Notes: generated from the letters alone by a model not told the origin. 64,000 bases of DNA from Cadophora sp. MPI-SDFR-AT-0126 (GCA_020747065.1 JAGMVK010000003.1:434001-498000); one strand, 5' to 3'; positions 12,403-25,195 are shown, counted from the first letter of the stretch. Numbers and translations: made by a program.

Positions 12403-12800
12403 ATGAAGGTCGATCCTGCAAGAGCAAAGAGTCTGGTCACGGCCTTGCAACCGGTTTCTGAGAGAGTGACACAGGTAGCGAAAGGACGAAATGTGAGGAG
12501 CTATCTGTTCTTTTTTTATTTTCATGCTGTTCATGCTTGTTCGCGAACCTCATTGTCAGCGTGGGACAGCATCACTTAGTTTGATATACTTCAATTCCAC
12601 ATTCAGGATCGTCATTAATGTCAGTAGGTCCGGCTCGCCGCCATGTCAAAGCTGAAGCCAGCTTCTGGTATCCTGGTACTTTACGAGGGTAGCGGTCATT
12701 TCAGCCAAGACTATGCTCAATAATTGACGGAGAAGGCGGGACTGCTGCCAAAGGAGCTCAAGTGGCATTGGAGACCATCAAAGTGGTCAGTGTTTTTTTC
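12403..12800 (+). pseudogene. Broken YggS/PROSC-type PLP-homeostasis gene fragment
   Basis: An ATG at 12403 opens MKVDPARAKSLVTALQPVSE and continues to AKGRN. A plausible 135-nt intron (12493-12627) leads to VRLAAMSKLKPASGILVLYE. This is the N-terminus of the fungal YggS/PROSC (pyridoxal 5'-phosphate homeostasis protein, alanine racemase N-like) family, including the PLP-lysine context SKLKPA. The frame then hits TAA at 12721-12723 where the family has Glu (QELTEKAG-like). It resumes as LTEKAGLLPKELKWH and is broken again by an apparent 5-nt loss right after TGG-CAT, where the family continues FIGGLQSNK. Nothing of the remaining two thirds of the barrel can be found downstream. The copy is therefore a truncated, inactivated relic, presumably of an intact gene elsewhere in the genome. 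Confidence 0.75.
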
Positions 12801-14522
12801 CATAGGCTCACTGCCTATAATAATCCATTCTCTCTTTTTGAAAGGAGCGCTGGATCGTCACTTGCTTGGTCCGATTTCGTGGAGCTGAATGCGGCCATAT
12901 TTTGTGTTCAGCTTTCACAACTTGGACCACCTAGTGGTGGGACTTCCAGATTTTGTTGCATTGCGAAGCACTCATCAGATCCATGCGATGTCCTTTGTCT
13001 TCTTTTTTTGTTGCATATCTACATCTCGGAACGGCCCGGCTGCATGCATGCCATGAAGATCACGGGATTCTTGTGTCTGTATTTCCCAACAGTATTTGAA
13101 GTGTTATTGAGTTGTGCTTAGTTTGTAATTTTCGAAATCTACATAGCAGCTGTAAATCAATTGTTATGTTGTCTTCTTCCATTCATCGTCTCTCGGAAGT
13201 TTCCCAAGTCAAGCATTCGTCATTCATTACCAAAACCAAAGATACAGCAACAATATGTACAATTTTTCTCTGGGAAATAGTGTTATACTCTCTACGACGC
13301 TGAAATTTACAGCTTACCTAGACATTTGGTCAAGAAAGTCTGCATTTGGGGTTGTGCGCTCCCAGCACTTGTATATCTGAAGTGCTTTGTTGCAGGTCCA
13401 GACTTCTCGGAGCGGCCCGCGTCGGGAACCATCCGTTTGCATCTTCGTTCAGGTTTGAGCAGAAAGAATTGGTATCCAGGTAGCTGTTGTTGCTCCCACG
13501 AAGGTCTCAAGATTATGGGCGACTTGGTTTGACACTCCTGCGATATTGGACCTCATCATCTCTATAATCTTGCCCCAGCTCTGGCCCTTGTCTTAGGTAG
13601 TTTGACAATCAGCAGTACTTCCGATCGGGCTGCAGTCACAAAGCTGTCGCAGAAGATTGCTTATTTTCAAACCGATCATATAGATGTTTGCTAAGGAGAT
13701 AATACCAGTTTGAACAATGCTCTAGTAATCTTGTAATATCAGAGACACAGTGAGTCAAGTCTTAGCACTAAAGAAAATTGTTAACAAGCACCAAGATTCA
13801 TACTATTGTTGATGTGGCAAAACTAGCATAGAAATTTGTGTGATATAATGCTGATGCCTCCGGTGTAAACAGCAGGTGATTTTCTCCAGGCGAAATCAGA
13901 CCACCGTTCGTTACGCTTTTCGTCATCTGCAAGACGTGTTCGTTCCTTATCAATGCTGTGTTATATATATAGAGTCATTAAACCACAATAGACAACGCTA
14001 TTCACAAGTGCTATCCCAGGTATCAATTTTAGAAGACTTGCCTCGTAATTTCAGCTTCGAGGGTTGATTGGCTAGCCGAGTGGACCAGTCGCTTATTCCT
14101 ACTGCGACTCGAGTAAACATGCCGCCAGCCAATCTCCCAAACGACATCCAATAACCAGACTTGAAAAAATGTAAAAGAAAGTCCACTAGTAATCTTTTAG
14201 CGAGAGAATTATTCAGCCAGGCGTCCATAAAAGAACCTCAATCTTCCTCCCATCACCTCCTTTGATCATCAAACTTCTTCCTTTGCTTTCTTTGAATCTG
14301 CTCATACAGCACTTTTGGGTTTTCATTTTGCAGTTTGAAACTTCAATCACCACTCTCGATTGCGCGCTTTACTGCAGAGCTTCCCACTCTAACATTTACT
14401 TCGGAACTTCGTTCTCTGCCGGCAAAGAGTCTCCATCCAGTCTACATTTTGAGATCTGTAATCAAAAAACCCTTCTCACTACCTTTTCCGAACGCAACCA
14501 GATCTCTTACCAGACGAACACA
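12801..14522. other. 1.7-kb stretch without supported genes
   Basis: Moderately A+T-rich sequence between the YggS relic and the TAG-interrupted gene. No reading frame resembles a family known to me and no continuation of YggS was found. The last 250 bases are C/T-rich and probably form the promoter and leader of the next gene. Confidence 0.5.
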
Positions 14523-16488
14523 ATGGATACCACTCGCATATTGGGTACGGATGCCATTGAGTTTGTTAATAGCGGACTATTCAATAGATCTGTCCTAATC
14601 AGCCACATTCCCATCACAACTCCATTCGCTCTTGGTCTAGAAGCGGCGCTTAAGGCCGTTGATTTTGGAGAGCCAGCAGTATGCTCTGATAGACAAGTGA
14701 CCAAAGTCTTCAAGGAGTACACTGGAGAAACTATCGACTTCTCGATACACTTTGACCTCGAGCTCAACCTTGCCTTTACTCGGCTAGTGCGAGTGATCGC
14801 CAATGAGTCTGGATGGCTTGAAGGATGGAAGGCTCTTGCCATGGCCTGCCCAGATTGCGGAATGCATGACCAGCTCATGCAAAATGGTAAATTTGCTCCT
14901 CGTTTAAATCAAGAAGTCAGCTAATTCCATCATAGTCGCTACGGGTATCGATGTCTTCAAGTCCGTTAAAGTGTCCACGCTGCCCCACGAGAAGCTTGAC
15001 ATCAAATTCCGAGTCACCGCCAATCCAAGCCTGACCAGCATCCCCGAGATCGGTCCCAAGACACCCGGTGGCCACAACTGGGAGAAAGACGAACAATACA
15101 AGAAAGTAGTGAAGAGCAGGAACGCCCCGATCGATCTCCCGATGGGTTTATGCCCTTTCTACGCTTGGATCGGAGTCGCCAAGAAAGTTGAATCCTCCGA
15201 GGATGTTCCTAAGGAAGCTGCCGCTTTCTGGACATCTCAACTCCTGGGAATCGTAGACTACGACTTTGATAAAGATGAGAGAAATATGAAAGGGGGAATT
15301 AGACACGCCATTAAGTATACCGCGGAGATGGGCATTGAGAACGATCACAAGCTGCGCGGCGCTGCGTGGATTGGACTGTTGACTATGGATCGGCAATGCT
15401 TCAATCGATCTGTACAGATGAAGTGGGTCAAGGAAGGGCAAGGCAACTTCGTTCTGGGGCCTGACGATATCGATCCTGAGGAATTTGGTATCGCTGGCTA
15501 TGTTGATTGCGCTGCGCTGGCTCCCTTCGCTTATCAGTCTGCCGAGCAACTCCTGCCATCCAGACTTTCCATGTTCGTCGCGGTCAGTTTCGCCAATCAG
15601 CATGACTTGCTATTTGATATGGGATGCTCAAGCCGGATTTCTTGTGCTGCATATGCCGACGCAGCTGGTGTCTTCAAGTACGACCTTCCTCAGGCTTGGA
15701 CTGTTGGTATGATAGATGCTATTGCCACTCGTGCTCTCAACGGCATGGAGGATCAGAAGCCTCTGTATGGAGATAACTCACTTCTCGTAGTCTGTGTCTA
15801 GAATATCTTCAATGTTAGATACCCTGCTTGGGAGCGCTTTATTAAGTACACTCGTATGCTCCGCAAGTCCGAATCCAAGGTGTCCGCTGGAATTCTGAAG
15901 CGAGCCCAGCAAGGTTTGGTGTTGGTCCCTAAGAACTGGGAAGAGTCAATTGGCGATGCTTTCGAGAGACTTCTGGATCCTGCAAACGCTTCAAAGATGG
16001 TCAATCGAAAGGCCTGCACCACGGAGTACCAACTTTCCGAACCCGCCAAACACTTGCAAGAGTACAGAGTCGATGCTCCTGAGCTTTGCGAGAAATGCTT
16101 TTCACCTTTACTTGAAGCATTCTTCAAACCTTCCGACACAATCCAAGCCATCCCAGGAATCCCCTCAACAGTCACCCGCTCAGCACCTGTCTCCATCGCA
16201 GCCGCCATCCGCCGAGGCCCTCTCTTCGCAATCACAAGCGAATGTTGCGACCTCTGCGCTTGCCGAATCGGTCTTTGGGCCAACCGCATGTCGGATAAAG
16301 CCGTGATTTCGATCATGATAGTTGAACCTAGCATGTCGTTGAGGGAGTGGTTGCTTTGCAACTACTTCATGGCTTGCGTGGCCTTCTCACCTCTTCGCAT
16401 GGTCTCGGTTCTGGCGAACTTTGATTTGAATGCGGATATCAGTTTTGAGGACGGGGCAATGGGTGTCAGAGATGTTGCGGATTGTTAG
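14523..16488 (+). pseudogene. Unrecognised 638-codon gene interrupted by one in-frame TAG
   Basis: Exon 1 (14523-14886) begins MDTTRILGTDAIEFV. A 49-nt intron (GTAAAT...CATAG) leads to exon 2 from 14936, giving VATGIDVFKS. Exon 2 is open to 15798, meets TAG at 15799-15801, and continues in the same frame as NIFNVRYPAWERFIKY to a TAG at 16486-16488. Codon use and composition look alike before and after the stop. A single C-to-T change of a CAG codon would explain it. Family not recognised. Visible features are a cysteine-rich stretch (CCDLCACRIGLW) near the end, a DLLFDMGCSSRISCAAYADA segment before the stop, and no signal peptide or clear membrane helix. It may be a recent pseudogene, a strain-specific null allele, or two products by read-through. 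Confidence 0.55.
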
Positions 16489-18037
16489 GTGGGCTGTAGT
16501 GTTTGACGTTGTCGGTCAAGACTCTGTTGCCGGGTTGACGTTTGTTGTCGATGGTGGGGGAGTTTCGGCGTTCATATTGCATGCAGAGGGCTTTGGGCCG
16601 ACGGGACGTTGGAGAAGTCACCTTCTCAGATAAATGTGACATTGCGTATTACATTAGAAACATTCTGGAACATGATTCTCTGTGGTGCGCAATGGAAGCT
16701 GAATGTCTTCTAAGCACGCGTGCCACGGCTCGTGTTAATGAACAATCTTCAGGTTCTGTGGTTGGAAGTCTAATTGATATGGAAGTAAATGGAGGCTACC
16801 CCCGCTCAGACAAACTTCCAATATGGTCTTTTTCAAATCCCTTCTGACTTTCACTATGATTTGAATGGCTCTCGAAAGCTTATGACGTGAATATTACGAA
16901 GCTTTTCAGCTCCGGGCTTAGGGATCTGCTTGAAAGTATTGGCTGCTGGTAGGGTATCAGAAGTAAATATGCCAGCTCAAGCATATGTACGCGTTGATAA
17001 CTTACTTCGTTCGGGCCAAGTGGTAGAAGGTCGAATATCCTGCTATTCTCCCACCAAGTATTGCAATGAGTGCGAGTTCAGCTAACCAATAATATATTAG
17101 AAAGGATGTTATTCACAGCATATGGAGGTAGATGAACATGAGATCCACCATGTGTCAATGAATCAAGTTGAGTAATCAAGTCCAATACTGTAAGAGCCGA
17201 CATGGATTTTCGAATTCCTGTGTCCATAGATCCATGGCTCAGCTGCCAGACGAGATCTGAAGTGGCGGTCCACATGGAGCGGCTAGAGCAGCCCAGGCTA
17301 TTCAAGCGAGAGTTTATATCAGCAACTTCTTGATTCTGCCTTGAAAATAATAAGCCATGATTATTCTCATTTGTCGATTTACGAAAATGCACAGACAGCT
17401 GTCTATAGAAAGCTTGACAAGGCTTAGCAAGTATATAGCCTTATCCTTTTCTCAGCCTCGATGGATAGGCGACCCTTGTCTGCCTCACGCTAGAGTCCCG
17501 CGATAATTGAGCCGTGTCAGATGATGTTTTTCATGCCTCAAATAGCTGGTTGCTGCCGTTCTGCGATTCTTCGATAGGTTAGATGAGCGGCACCACCTTC
17601 AAGCGGTAGGAAAAGACGGGTTCGATGCGCTGAACAAGCTTTTTGGGCTTGCGGTTGTTCCTCATGAGACTATTTGCAACCGTAATTAGAGTTTCTATTG
17701 GAAAAATTGAAAGGGCTGAACAACACTGCTGATGTTTCCCAGGGAGGACAAATTCCGATTCCGCTTTTCAAGCCTAGACAAGCCACACTGTCTCTGGTCT
17801 GTAGCAGACAAGAGTAATGCAAGGAATCAAAATACGTGGGCGAATTAGATTTAGTCTGACCTGCAAACTTGTAGAGACCAACCTTCGTTGTCGTCCCTTT
17901 AGCTATCCGGGCAGAACATACTTATAGACTGGGATTCTCCTTCCCGTCCAGACAAAGTTTTCGTTAGCTGAGAGCATTTACGCAGTCTAAGTACATTTAA
18001 GCAGACCCCTCTCCTGAAACCCATTCAACGACCCAAC
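16489..18037. other. 1.5-kb stretch without supported genes
   Basis: No family-like reading frame is present on either strand. The final 150 bases before 18038 contain a plausible leader for the orphan ORF. No repeats recognised. Confidence 0.45.
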
Positions 18038-18589
18038 ATGGCCAATATAGCTATGCAACAAAACATACCGCGAAAGTCTGTTCCCGAACCCGCCTATGTT
18101 CCAATGCCAGGCCCGCAGTACAGCATCGGTCCAGACGGTAACATGGTATACGACTCCGGCGCGACCATGGTTGCGCAATCGAATGTTGCCAACATCAACG
18201 CAGGCATTGCCGGTAACCACAAATATCAAACCGAACAAAATGGAGGAGAATCCGACATACTCTTGCGATGGAGCTTCATAAGAGACGGGTCCACGCCCCA
18301 GTACACCTTTGCAATGCAGCGACTAGGCTTGCCACGGCAGCAATTTGAGGAGGATTGTGCAGAGATATATCGGCTGAACAATAAGGGGGCCGAGATCATC
18401 GATTGGGTTTTCTGTTGTATTCCTTGTGGGAGTACTCTTGATGGTGACAAGGAGCTCATTGACCCCGCCTTGCCTGAGATGAACCGAAGGATGCAAAGGG
18501 CAGGGATTCCTCTGGCGTATTCTTACACAATTTACTGGCAGCTCCGACCTGTGCTTCATGAACTCACCCTTCGGCATGTGCCCCTATGA
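18038..18589 (+). CDS. Hypothetical 183-aa protein, unrecognised
   Basis: A single uninterrupted frame starts at an ATG (MANIAMQQNIPRKS) in a reasonable start context. The N-terminal 70 residues are Pro/Gly/Asn/Gln-rich and look disordered. The C-terminal part (LLRWSFIRDGSTPQYTFAMQ, later YRLNNKGAEIIDWVFCCIPC and IPLAYSYTIYWQLRPVLH) looks folded, with three cysteines close together. There is no signal peptide or membrane segment. It sits alone in a gene-poor interval with a decayed gene on each upstream side. The frame could continue into a missed exon, since the end is not family-anchored. Function unknown. Confidence 0.5.
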   Translation: MANIAMQQNIPRKSVPEPAYVPMPGPQYSIGPDGNMVYDSGATMVAQSNVANINAGIAGNHKYQTEQNGGESDILLRWSFIRDGSTPQYTFAMQRLGLPRQQFEEDCAEIYRLNNKGAEIIDWVFCCIPCGSTLDGDKELIDPALPEMNRRMQRAGIPLAYSYTIYWQLRPVLHELTLRHVPL

Positions 18590-19609
18590 AAGGAGGCATA
18601 GTCGTACACTGGTTTTAGCGCAGGCAATTGGGGGGATAGCTTTCTTAAGCAGGCGTCACTTTCTGACATTTGTAGTTGTGAGCAATATGTGTCTGAATTT
18701 TGAAATACGATTTTGTCGAGAATACTGTAGCTGGAATCCAATGCCATCAATGATCACCATTCCTAGGCGCATTCCTGGCCGTGGGACAGCCAAGTCTAGA
18801 ACAGCCAATATCTTCAGCTGTGGCGTTAAGCGAACGCTTTTTGGAAAGCTTAACAAGACGCACGGCTCAATCTCACAGCCCTCGCTCCACAGAAGGTTAG
18901 ATAGACCATCAGCCATTTCCCCGCTCTCAGGGTAAGTTGCAGCAGAATCTATTGCCCAGAGGTTGTCAAAATGCTTATTTACAGATCGACGAGCTAAGCT
19001 TTCAACACTATCATCAGCCACATCTCTCATTACAATGGCGGAATCAAGATAAGTCCGCGAAGATCGCGAGACTGGTGCGATGAAACCGCAGTGAATAGCA
19101 CTGCTCGTGAGCATCAGTCGATCCGTTTTTCCTGAAAGTATTTTTGACTCTCATTCAGAAAGGGGTGGAGAAGTTCCAGATGCCGCATGATAACTTGTCA
19201 GCTGTCGCAACCGACTGAGCCAGGTTAGCTACTCACGAGCCTAGAATCAAGCCCTATGCACCATATGAGAGTAGCGGATCTCGGTTACAAATCAAGAAAT
19301 AGTCAAATGCTTGGCTTAAGGTTTATCACTCAGAAGTCTGGAAGTGGAGATTTAGACTAACGCAGCCTTCTAGTCTAATGAAACAGCCAGGAGGCTTTGT
19401 TCTATTCAGCTGCTGCCGTGGCTTGGACAATCTGCCTCGTCAAAGACTGATTCGGGGTTTAGCTTCATTTGGTGTTCCATATTATAGTTGAAGGCTACGA
19501 GACGACATTAAGAATGGAGAGACAACATTATCTCGACAGACTTTGAAAATCCCATCATTTCTCTCTTCCTTCCCCTTTGACTAGCTTCGAATTCCTTTCA
19601 AAGTATAGG
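18590..19609. other. 1-kb intergenic stretch with one dubious minus-strand ORF
   Basis: A 152-codon frame on the minus strand (18656-19114) has mixed composition and no recognised motif. It could be a gene remnant, but I cannot support it as a gene. The right end is the promoter of the four-helix membrane protein gene. Confidence 0.4.
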
Positions 19610-21869
19610 ATGGCCATGAACACATCGCCCCCTTACGAGATGACCACAGCGCGTTCGAACCCTCTTCTCGGCGAAGGGCCACTGGTACCCATACAGCCAC
19701 ATCAGTCAACGGGTACAAAAGCAAAAGGCTCTAAGAGCACAGGAACCATCTTCCTCCTCGGCACCGCTGTCTTCCTGCCCTTCGTCGCCTTCTCCGCTGT
19801 CCTGTTGGGTCTCGTATTCCGCAATCTCGTCGACAACCAGGCCTCCAACTTCTCGCTCTCAGATCTGATTAGCGGAAGGTCGAAAGACCTGCCAGGCGGC
19901 TACTACCTCGTCGATTTTCCTGCCACCAGATTGATCTTCATTTCGTCGTGGAGTAACAGTATCGCACCGAGGGCTGTAGGCCTCGCAACGGCGCTATGGC
20001 TCTTCCCGGTGACAGCTAAGCTGATGGAGCGTTCCTTGAAGGGCAGAAAGTCAAGCTTGCCAACCCAATATCAGGTATCTTATGCTTGAGTTACTGGTAC
20101 CTGACCCCTTGCTGATGATTCAGTACAGTTCTCGATGCTTGTTGGACTCTCATGGGCGAGCATGTCGGAGGGTTGGAAGTTCATAAAGTATTCTTTCCGT
20201 GGTCGATCTACGCCTAAGAAGGTATCGATGGTCAGCACCATGTTCCTTGTCCTCCTGATCGGACAGGCAATTGCGTAAGTTGCTTTAAAAACCATCGCCC
20301 CATCAAGCATAATGTGAAGCTTACGATATGGTACGACAGCTTCGCGATATTTGCTGTTGACGCGGTTCTGCATTTCACCACCGAGGTAGGTAATGTGCTG
20401 GTGCTGATGCTATGAACTTTCCACGTGTAGCTAACTTTGATTAGAGTGTTCCATACCTTCGGACATTTGAAAACTCGGGATCCTTCTCCTCCTTCAGTCA
20501 AGGTCTTGTTGGAATTTGCACCGGCGATCCCTCGATAATCAGAACCGTTCCGAGCGCGCCCTGCACATACAATATCGCAGCCACTGGAGAAGGATTTTAC
20601 GACGCCTCTGAATTGTCGGCTACGCTCAACAATATATCCACGTCTCACCAGATTCTCAGCAGTATTTACGAGATGGAAGGCACACAGACCGATCTTCTGG
20701 TTCTCGGACCGCCCCTGACTTCTATTCCGAACAATTTGACCTACCAGGCAAGCACAGTCGGTGTAGCCACGAGCTGTACGCCCGCGAGCCAACTATGCAA
20801 CCTTAAGGCTCCTTATGGAGCCAGCACGCCCTTCAACTGCAGCGACATATTCTTTGGCGACCTCCAAATCCCCCAGGTCAACACGACCTCAACGCTCTGG
20901 AGCGACGAGTCAACTGGAAACTTTCTCTTTGGCGCCACATTCCAGGACGCAAACTTCAACCAGGCTTATACCAACTACAGTTTAGATGATACTATAGACC
21001 CGAATACCGGGCCCGTCACCATCAATCCCTTTTATATGGGTATCGCAGCCTGCGCCGCATTTGGCACCAACGTCACCCTCCTGCAGAACGATCCGGAGAT
21101 CACTCTTCCGGTACATGGCGGCCTGGCCTTCATTCTCGGCTGTGAAGTGCTCACACTCGACGTGACATACACTTTCTTCAACAATAGCATCGTGAGCGTC
21201 GATGCTGCTACTCCCTCCAACGGCACTTTAGCCTGGTACTTCAACAGCGTCATGGGAGCCGCGGGCTCGTTATCCCACGTCGCGCAGGGCATCGATATTG
21301 CGGTTGCGGAACCCACTGCCGCCAGACTCGCCCGAGCTTGGTCTCGATCATATAGCCAGGAGGCTCTTTCTATCCTGGCTTCAGTGCACTCGGCAAGGCC
21401 CAACCTCGCTGAAAGTTTCATCGTCAACTCCATCGTGACTCGTGTCGCTCGGGGCCCGCTGCTCGCCCTTGTTGCTCTGAACTTGGCCTTTGCGATGCTG
21501 GGTGCGGTGCTAGCAGTATGGGCAGTTGTGAAGGACTCGTCTCGCGTAACGGCGGTAATGAGTGGACTGGGAGTGGAAGGATTGGTGTCAGCGGCGTTTG
21601 TGGAAGAGAGAGGGAAAGAAGGAGAAGGAGCGTCAGAGGGATATGGCAAAGTTGAGATGTCAGGTGTACGACATGGCGAGACACCAAAAATCTCCATGCC
21701 CACAGCAACAGCTTCGGCAATTCGCTCTGGATGGCAGGACCGCGGGATAGTGATGCGTGAAGGACCAGATCCGAAAGCTGACTTACGACATCGCTTGTTG
21801 AATGAAAGCGGGAGGATTGGAGTAGAATCTACGGGCAACGGGGAGTGGTTGGTGCGTAGTTTGATATAA
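19610..21869 (+). CDS. Four-helix membrane protein with large glycosylated outer domain
   Basis: Four exons (19610-20074, 20129-20274, 20340-20385, 20445-21869) with introns of 54, 65 and 59 nt encode 693 residues. The second exon uses the TACAG acceptor at 20128; the CAG five bases earlier would cause a stop. Hydrophobic segments are TIFLLGTAVFLPFVAFSAVL (about 55-80), AVGLATALWLFPVTAKLM, STMFLVLLIGQAIAFAIFAV, and near the end LLALVALNLAFAMLGAVLAV. Between the third and fourth lies a domain of about 350 residues with many N-x-S/T sequons and cysteines, presumably luminal or extracellular. The tail after the last helix is charged and cytosolic. The layout matches a common uncharacterised fungal plasma-membrane family. 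No catalytic motif is visible. Confidence 0.8.
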
Positions 21870-24800
21870 CTGGTGGAGGTATGCCGATTGGTGAAATGAT
21901 CATGTGGTTGAGAGCAGTTAATTGGAAGAAAGTAGGCTTGACAGGAGTTTATGCTGATCAAAATCAATGTTTGTGTTGAATTGTACATGCGTGCTCAAGT
22001 TGAAAGGAAAATTCCAATTCCAATCTTGGGGTTTCTCTCTGTGTGCATGACAGAAATCCCTAGTCTTCTGACATTCCATGCAGTATAAATATACATTCTT
22101 ATACTTGTAAACAAGTTGGATTTTCAATCACGACTTGAAATAAAGAGGAGAGGAGGAAATAACACAGTTGAACGCTCTAATCTGTATCTTAATTCACTTT
22201 CAGATAAAAATAAAATTACGTTTTGTTATTACAATAAAAGTGAAGACAATTTTCCAAATGCTATCCCTATCATCATCTATTGGATCTACGCTTTGTAATG
22301 AAGATTTTAAACAGTTTGTTGCTTATTGGCGTGAAGTTCAATGTCCAGAATCCTACAGCATAGCATCCTCAACAGATGAGTTTTGAATTTTCTCCAGCGT
22401 GAGATTGATTCACAGGAGACTTGAATACTAAATGAAAAGGTGCTCCTCTCTTTCTTTGAGTTGGTACCCTCACAAAATTCTGTACAAGCCCCAGCCATGT
22501 CCTCAAGCGAAGAAAAAGAGAGTCCAGCCAGTACCAGATAATTTTGAAAGTTGCCCGATGGATGCGTCTTCCGTTTCAAGCTTCTTTTGTAGTTGTCTAT
22601 GTCTACGAACTTTAAGTGAGTCAACTTTCGAGCGATGAAATATCGAATGCTCAATTTAGTCTCCGCAACCTATTTGCCTCGGCCATTCGAGAAGCTTTTG
22701 GGGTTTGCTGTCATCTGTCACTTCGTTGCCATATTTAGCACTATCCGTCATACCTACTCAGGCCGACTCTCACTCCTGCACTCATAAGTCAAATTCAGGT
22801 AAATTAAAACATGTTTCTCACCATCCATTTCTTCCAAGTCACGCTGCCTAGCCTGCCAGTCCCTACAAAACAGCATACCTCTCACAGCAGTCCACATCGC
22901 TTAACTCTGGCTCACTGTTATATCTTCCCTGTCTGCATCGTCGAACATTCCACATGTTTATATACCCCGCACTCAAGGCATTTGATCCTAACTTTTCTCG
23001 TAGAACATTCACCACTTTTTATCAAGTCCATTGAGCAAAATAGACAAAATCCATACACTTGGTCAGTGTAACATAAGTGAATCTCATCACTTGCACTCAG
23101 TCCATCGTGGAAGTATAAGAAGGTCCATGTTTCCGAGAACAGAGAATCAAAGATCAGAATACCCTGATGATGACCCTGAAGATTCGGGCTTGAAACTTTT
23201 TCGCCTCTCTCCTCTGAAACTTGCAGCCTCTTCGCTGTATCGGAAATTTCGCTTGGCATCGATACATTTTATTTTCAAAATGCAGTTTGCCAAACACATC
23301 GATATGTTGTCATCATTCTATCGTTCTGCTCGCTCATTGTCAAAGCCTTAATTGTTGTCATCTATCCTTCTATTACTTGCTTTGAAAGTGCTGATGGTAC
23401 TAGCTCGCTATTCCGCACTCCACACGGGAACTTTCCACAATTGTCTTCCTTCCGTCGTCCCAGCCTAGCTTCCAAAATATTATTCAAGTCCCAACAGCAT
23501 CTCTACCTTCTGAACCTTGCTTTCGAGCACGTCCCATGTTGATGTCAGATAGGTGATGTTTGATACTCCGAATTTCAACATGTACCAACATTCTGCTTTT
23601 TAAAGAGCGAGCTGACTTCATTTGAGATTCAATTACTCAATCACTCTAGCGTAGCTCCCTGAAACACAGTCTTCTTGACGTACAGCACGGACATCCCTGT
23701 TGTGCTCAAATGCTAAGGAAGATATAAAAGGCAGGACGATAGGTATTCTGAGAATAACCAAGCAGAAGCAAAGAAAGCAACCCATGATGAAGAGATAGAG
23801 ACGAGCAGGCACCGCTTACAAATTTATCCAGGGCAGAAATTCTCTTTAGAAAAGTAGAAACTACTGTTGAATGTTCATTTGGTGGAACATAACTTAGAGT
23901 CATAGCTGATATTCAACAATTCATTAGCAATACCCGAGAAAGGCTGTTGTCAACTCCCACATCACCATCAAATCCCTTCCCCCAACATTCTCCCAACCTT
24001 CCCATCCTTCCCATTCAACCCACTATCCGAATATTCATCACTGTCCCCTAGTTTCCCAAGTCAAATCTGACACCTCTTCGATTCCCAGCTTCACTAACAG
24101 CTTAGTTTCCCAGCTCTCTCCAGCCTTACCAAAGACGCAGCAACCTCATCTTCAGGCGTAGGACTGTTCCTGCGTGAACTTAGGCGCTGTACAAAGTAAG
24201 AGCGAGCGCTATGGAGAGGGGCGGTGTATTTATACCTGTTCCTTCCGCTGTCTTCAAAGATAACAGCAAATAATTCATTACAGCATTAGTCTTCGATATT
24301 AGTATTCATATACCTTACCACCCCATCTCAACCTATTACAATACATTCATTGGATTTCGCTCCCAGAGTCTTCAACACTCATCCCTTCCCCTTCCACCTC
24401 CCCATCTCGCCATCTCCCCTCAAAAAAGCTATATGACCCTACCCCTACTCCAAAGACCTTCCTTCCTGCAACGAAACAGACCAGCCGTCATTCGACTTCT
24501 TCATTGACCGCTTTTCCCTTCCCTCCTCCCTCCTTCATCCAGCCCCTCAAATCTGAGTCTGAGTTCTCCAATTTTTATTGAAACGAAAGAATGAACATCA
24601 TTGACCCACTCACAAGGAGAGTGAAGTCGTCACATCAGGGGCAGTAGATACTTACATTTACTCGGCATGAACAACTTAGGTCATGGTTTGGTTGTCAATA
24701 GCCATCATGACACAGTCAGTCTGTTGTCAATTATTTATGACGAGTTTACATCTCCGCAAGCGAAGTGTAATTCCCCAGATAGACTAGCTTTCTAACTCCC

Positions 24801-25195
24801 TGAGCGATTAAGTACTGAATAAAAAGAGAGGGGTCCGGCTATTGGTAACTTACCATGAGAGTTTAGTTTGAGTGGTGCAGAAGACTAAACACAACTTCTG
24901 GGGAATTTTTCGCGTTCGAGCTGGCGGTTGTCTGCTGGTAAATATAAACCTTGGCGGGATATATATGAGTGCAGTTACTTCTATAATGAATTTGCGGACA
25001 AGTGAACTCTATGAATCAGTCGATGCCTTTTTGGTGAAGAGGAATTGAGAGACGGTTGTTTCAAGAAACCCCGGCCTTACTGTGAAAAATACTTTTCTAT
25101 TTCATATCTACCAAAGCACCAAAAACTCCCCTATAAGCAAGCTAAACTCCCGTTACCCCTCATTTCCCACCCCTCGCCCCAAGTCCCAAGCAAAC
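21870..25195. other. 3.3-kb convergent gap, no supported gene
   Basis: This lies between the 3' ends of a plus-strand and a minus-strand gene. It is A+T-rich at 22.1-22.4 kb and pyrimidine-rich at 23.9-24.6 kb. No long coding-like frame, tRNA or snRNA signature was found on either strand. A C-box-like TGATGATGA at 23164 lacks the closing stem of a box C/D snoRNA. A long untranslated region or a noncoding transcript is possible but unproven. Confidence 0.45.

Noticed and set aside
15787..15801. GT...AG pair of 15 nt that would remove the in-frame TAG
   Set aside because: Far below the minimum length for spliceosomal introns; taken as coincidence.
18656..19114. 152-codon minus-strand ORF
   Set aside because: No motif, no clear promoter and no splice partners; kept only as a remark in the intergenic entry.
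23160..23220. C-box-like TGATGATGA followed by a CTGA, resembling a box C/D snoRNA
   Set aside because: No terminal stem pairs the two boxes and the spacing is short.
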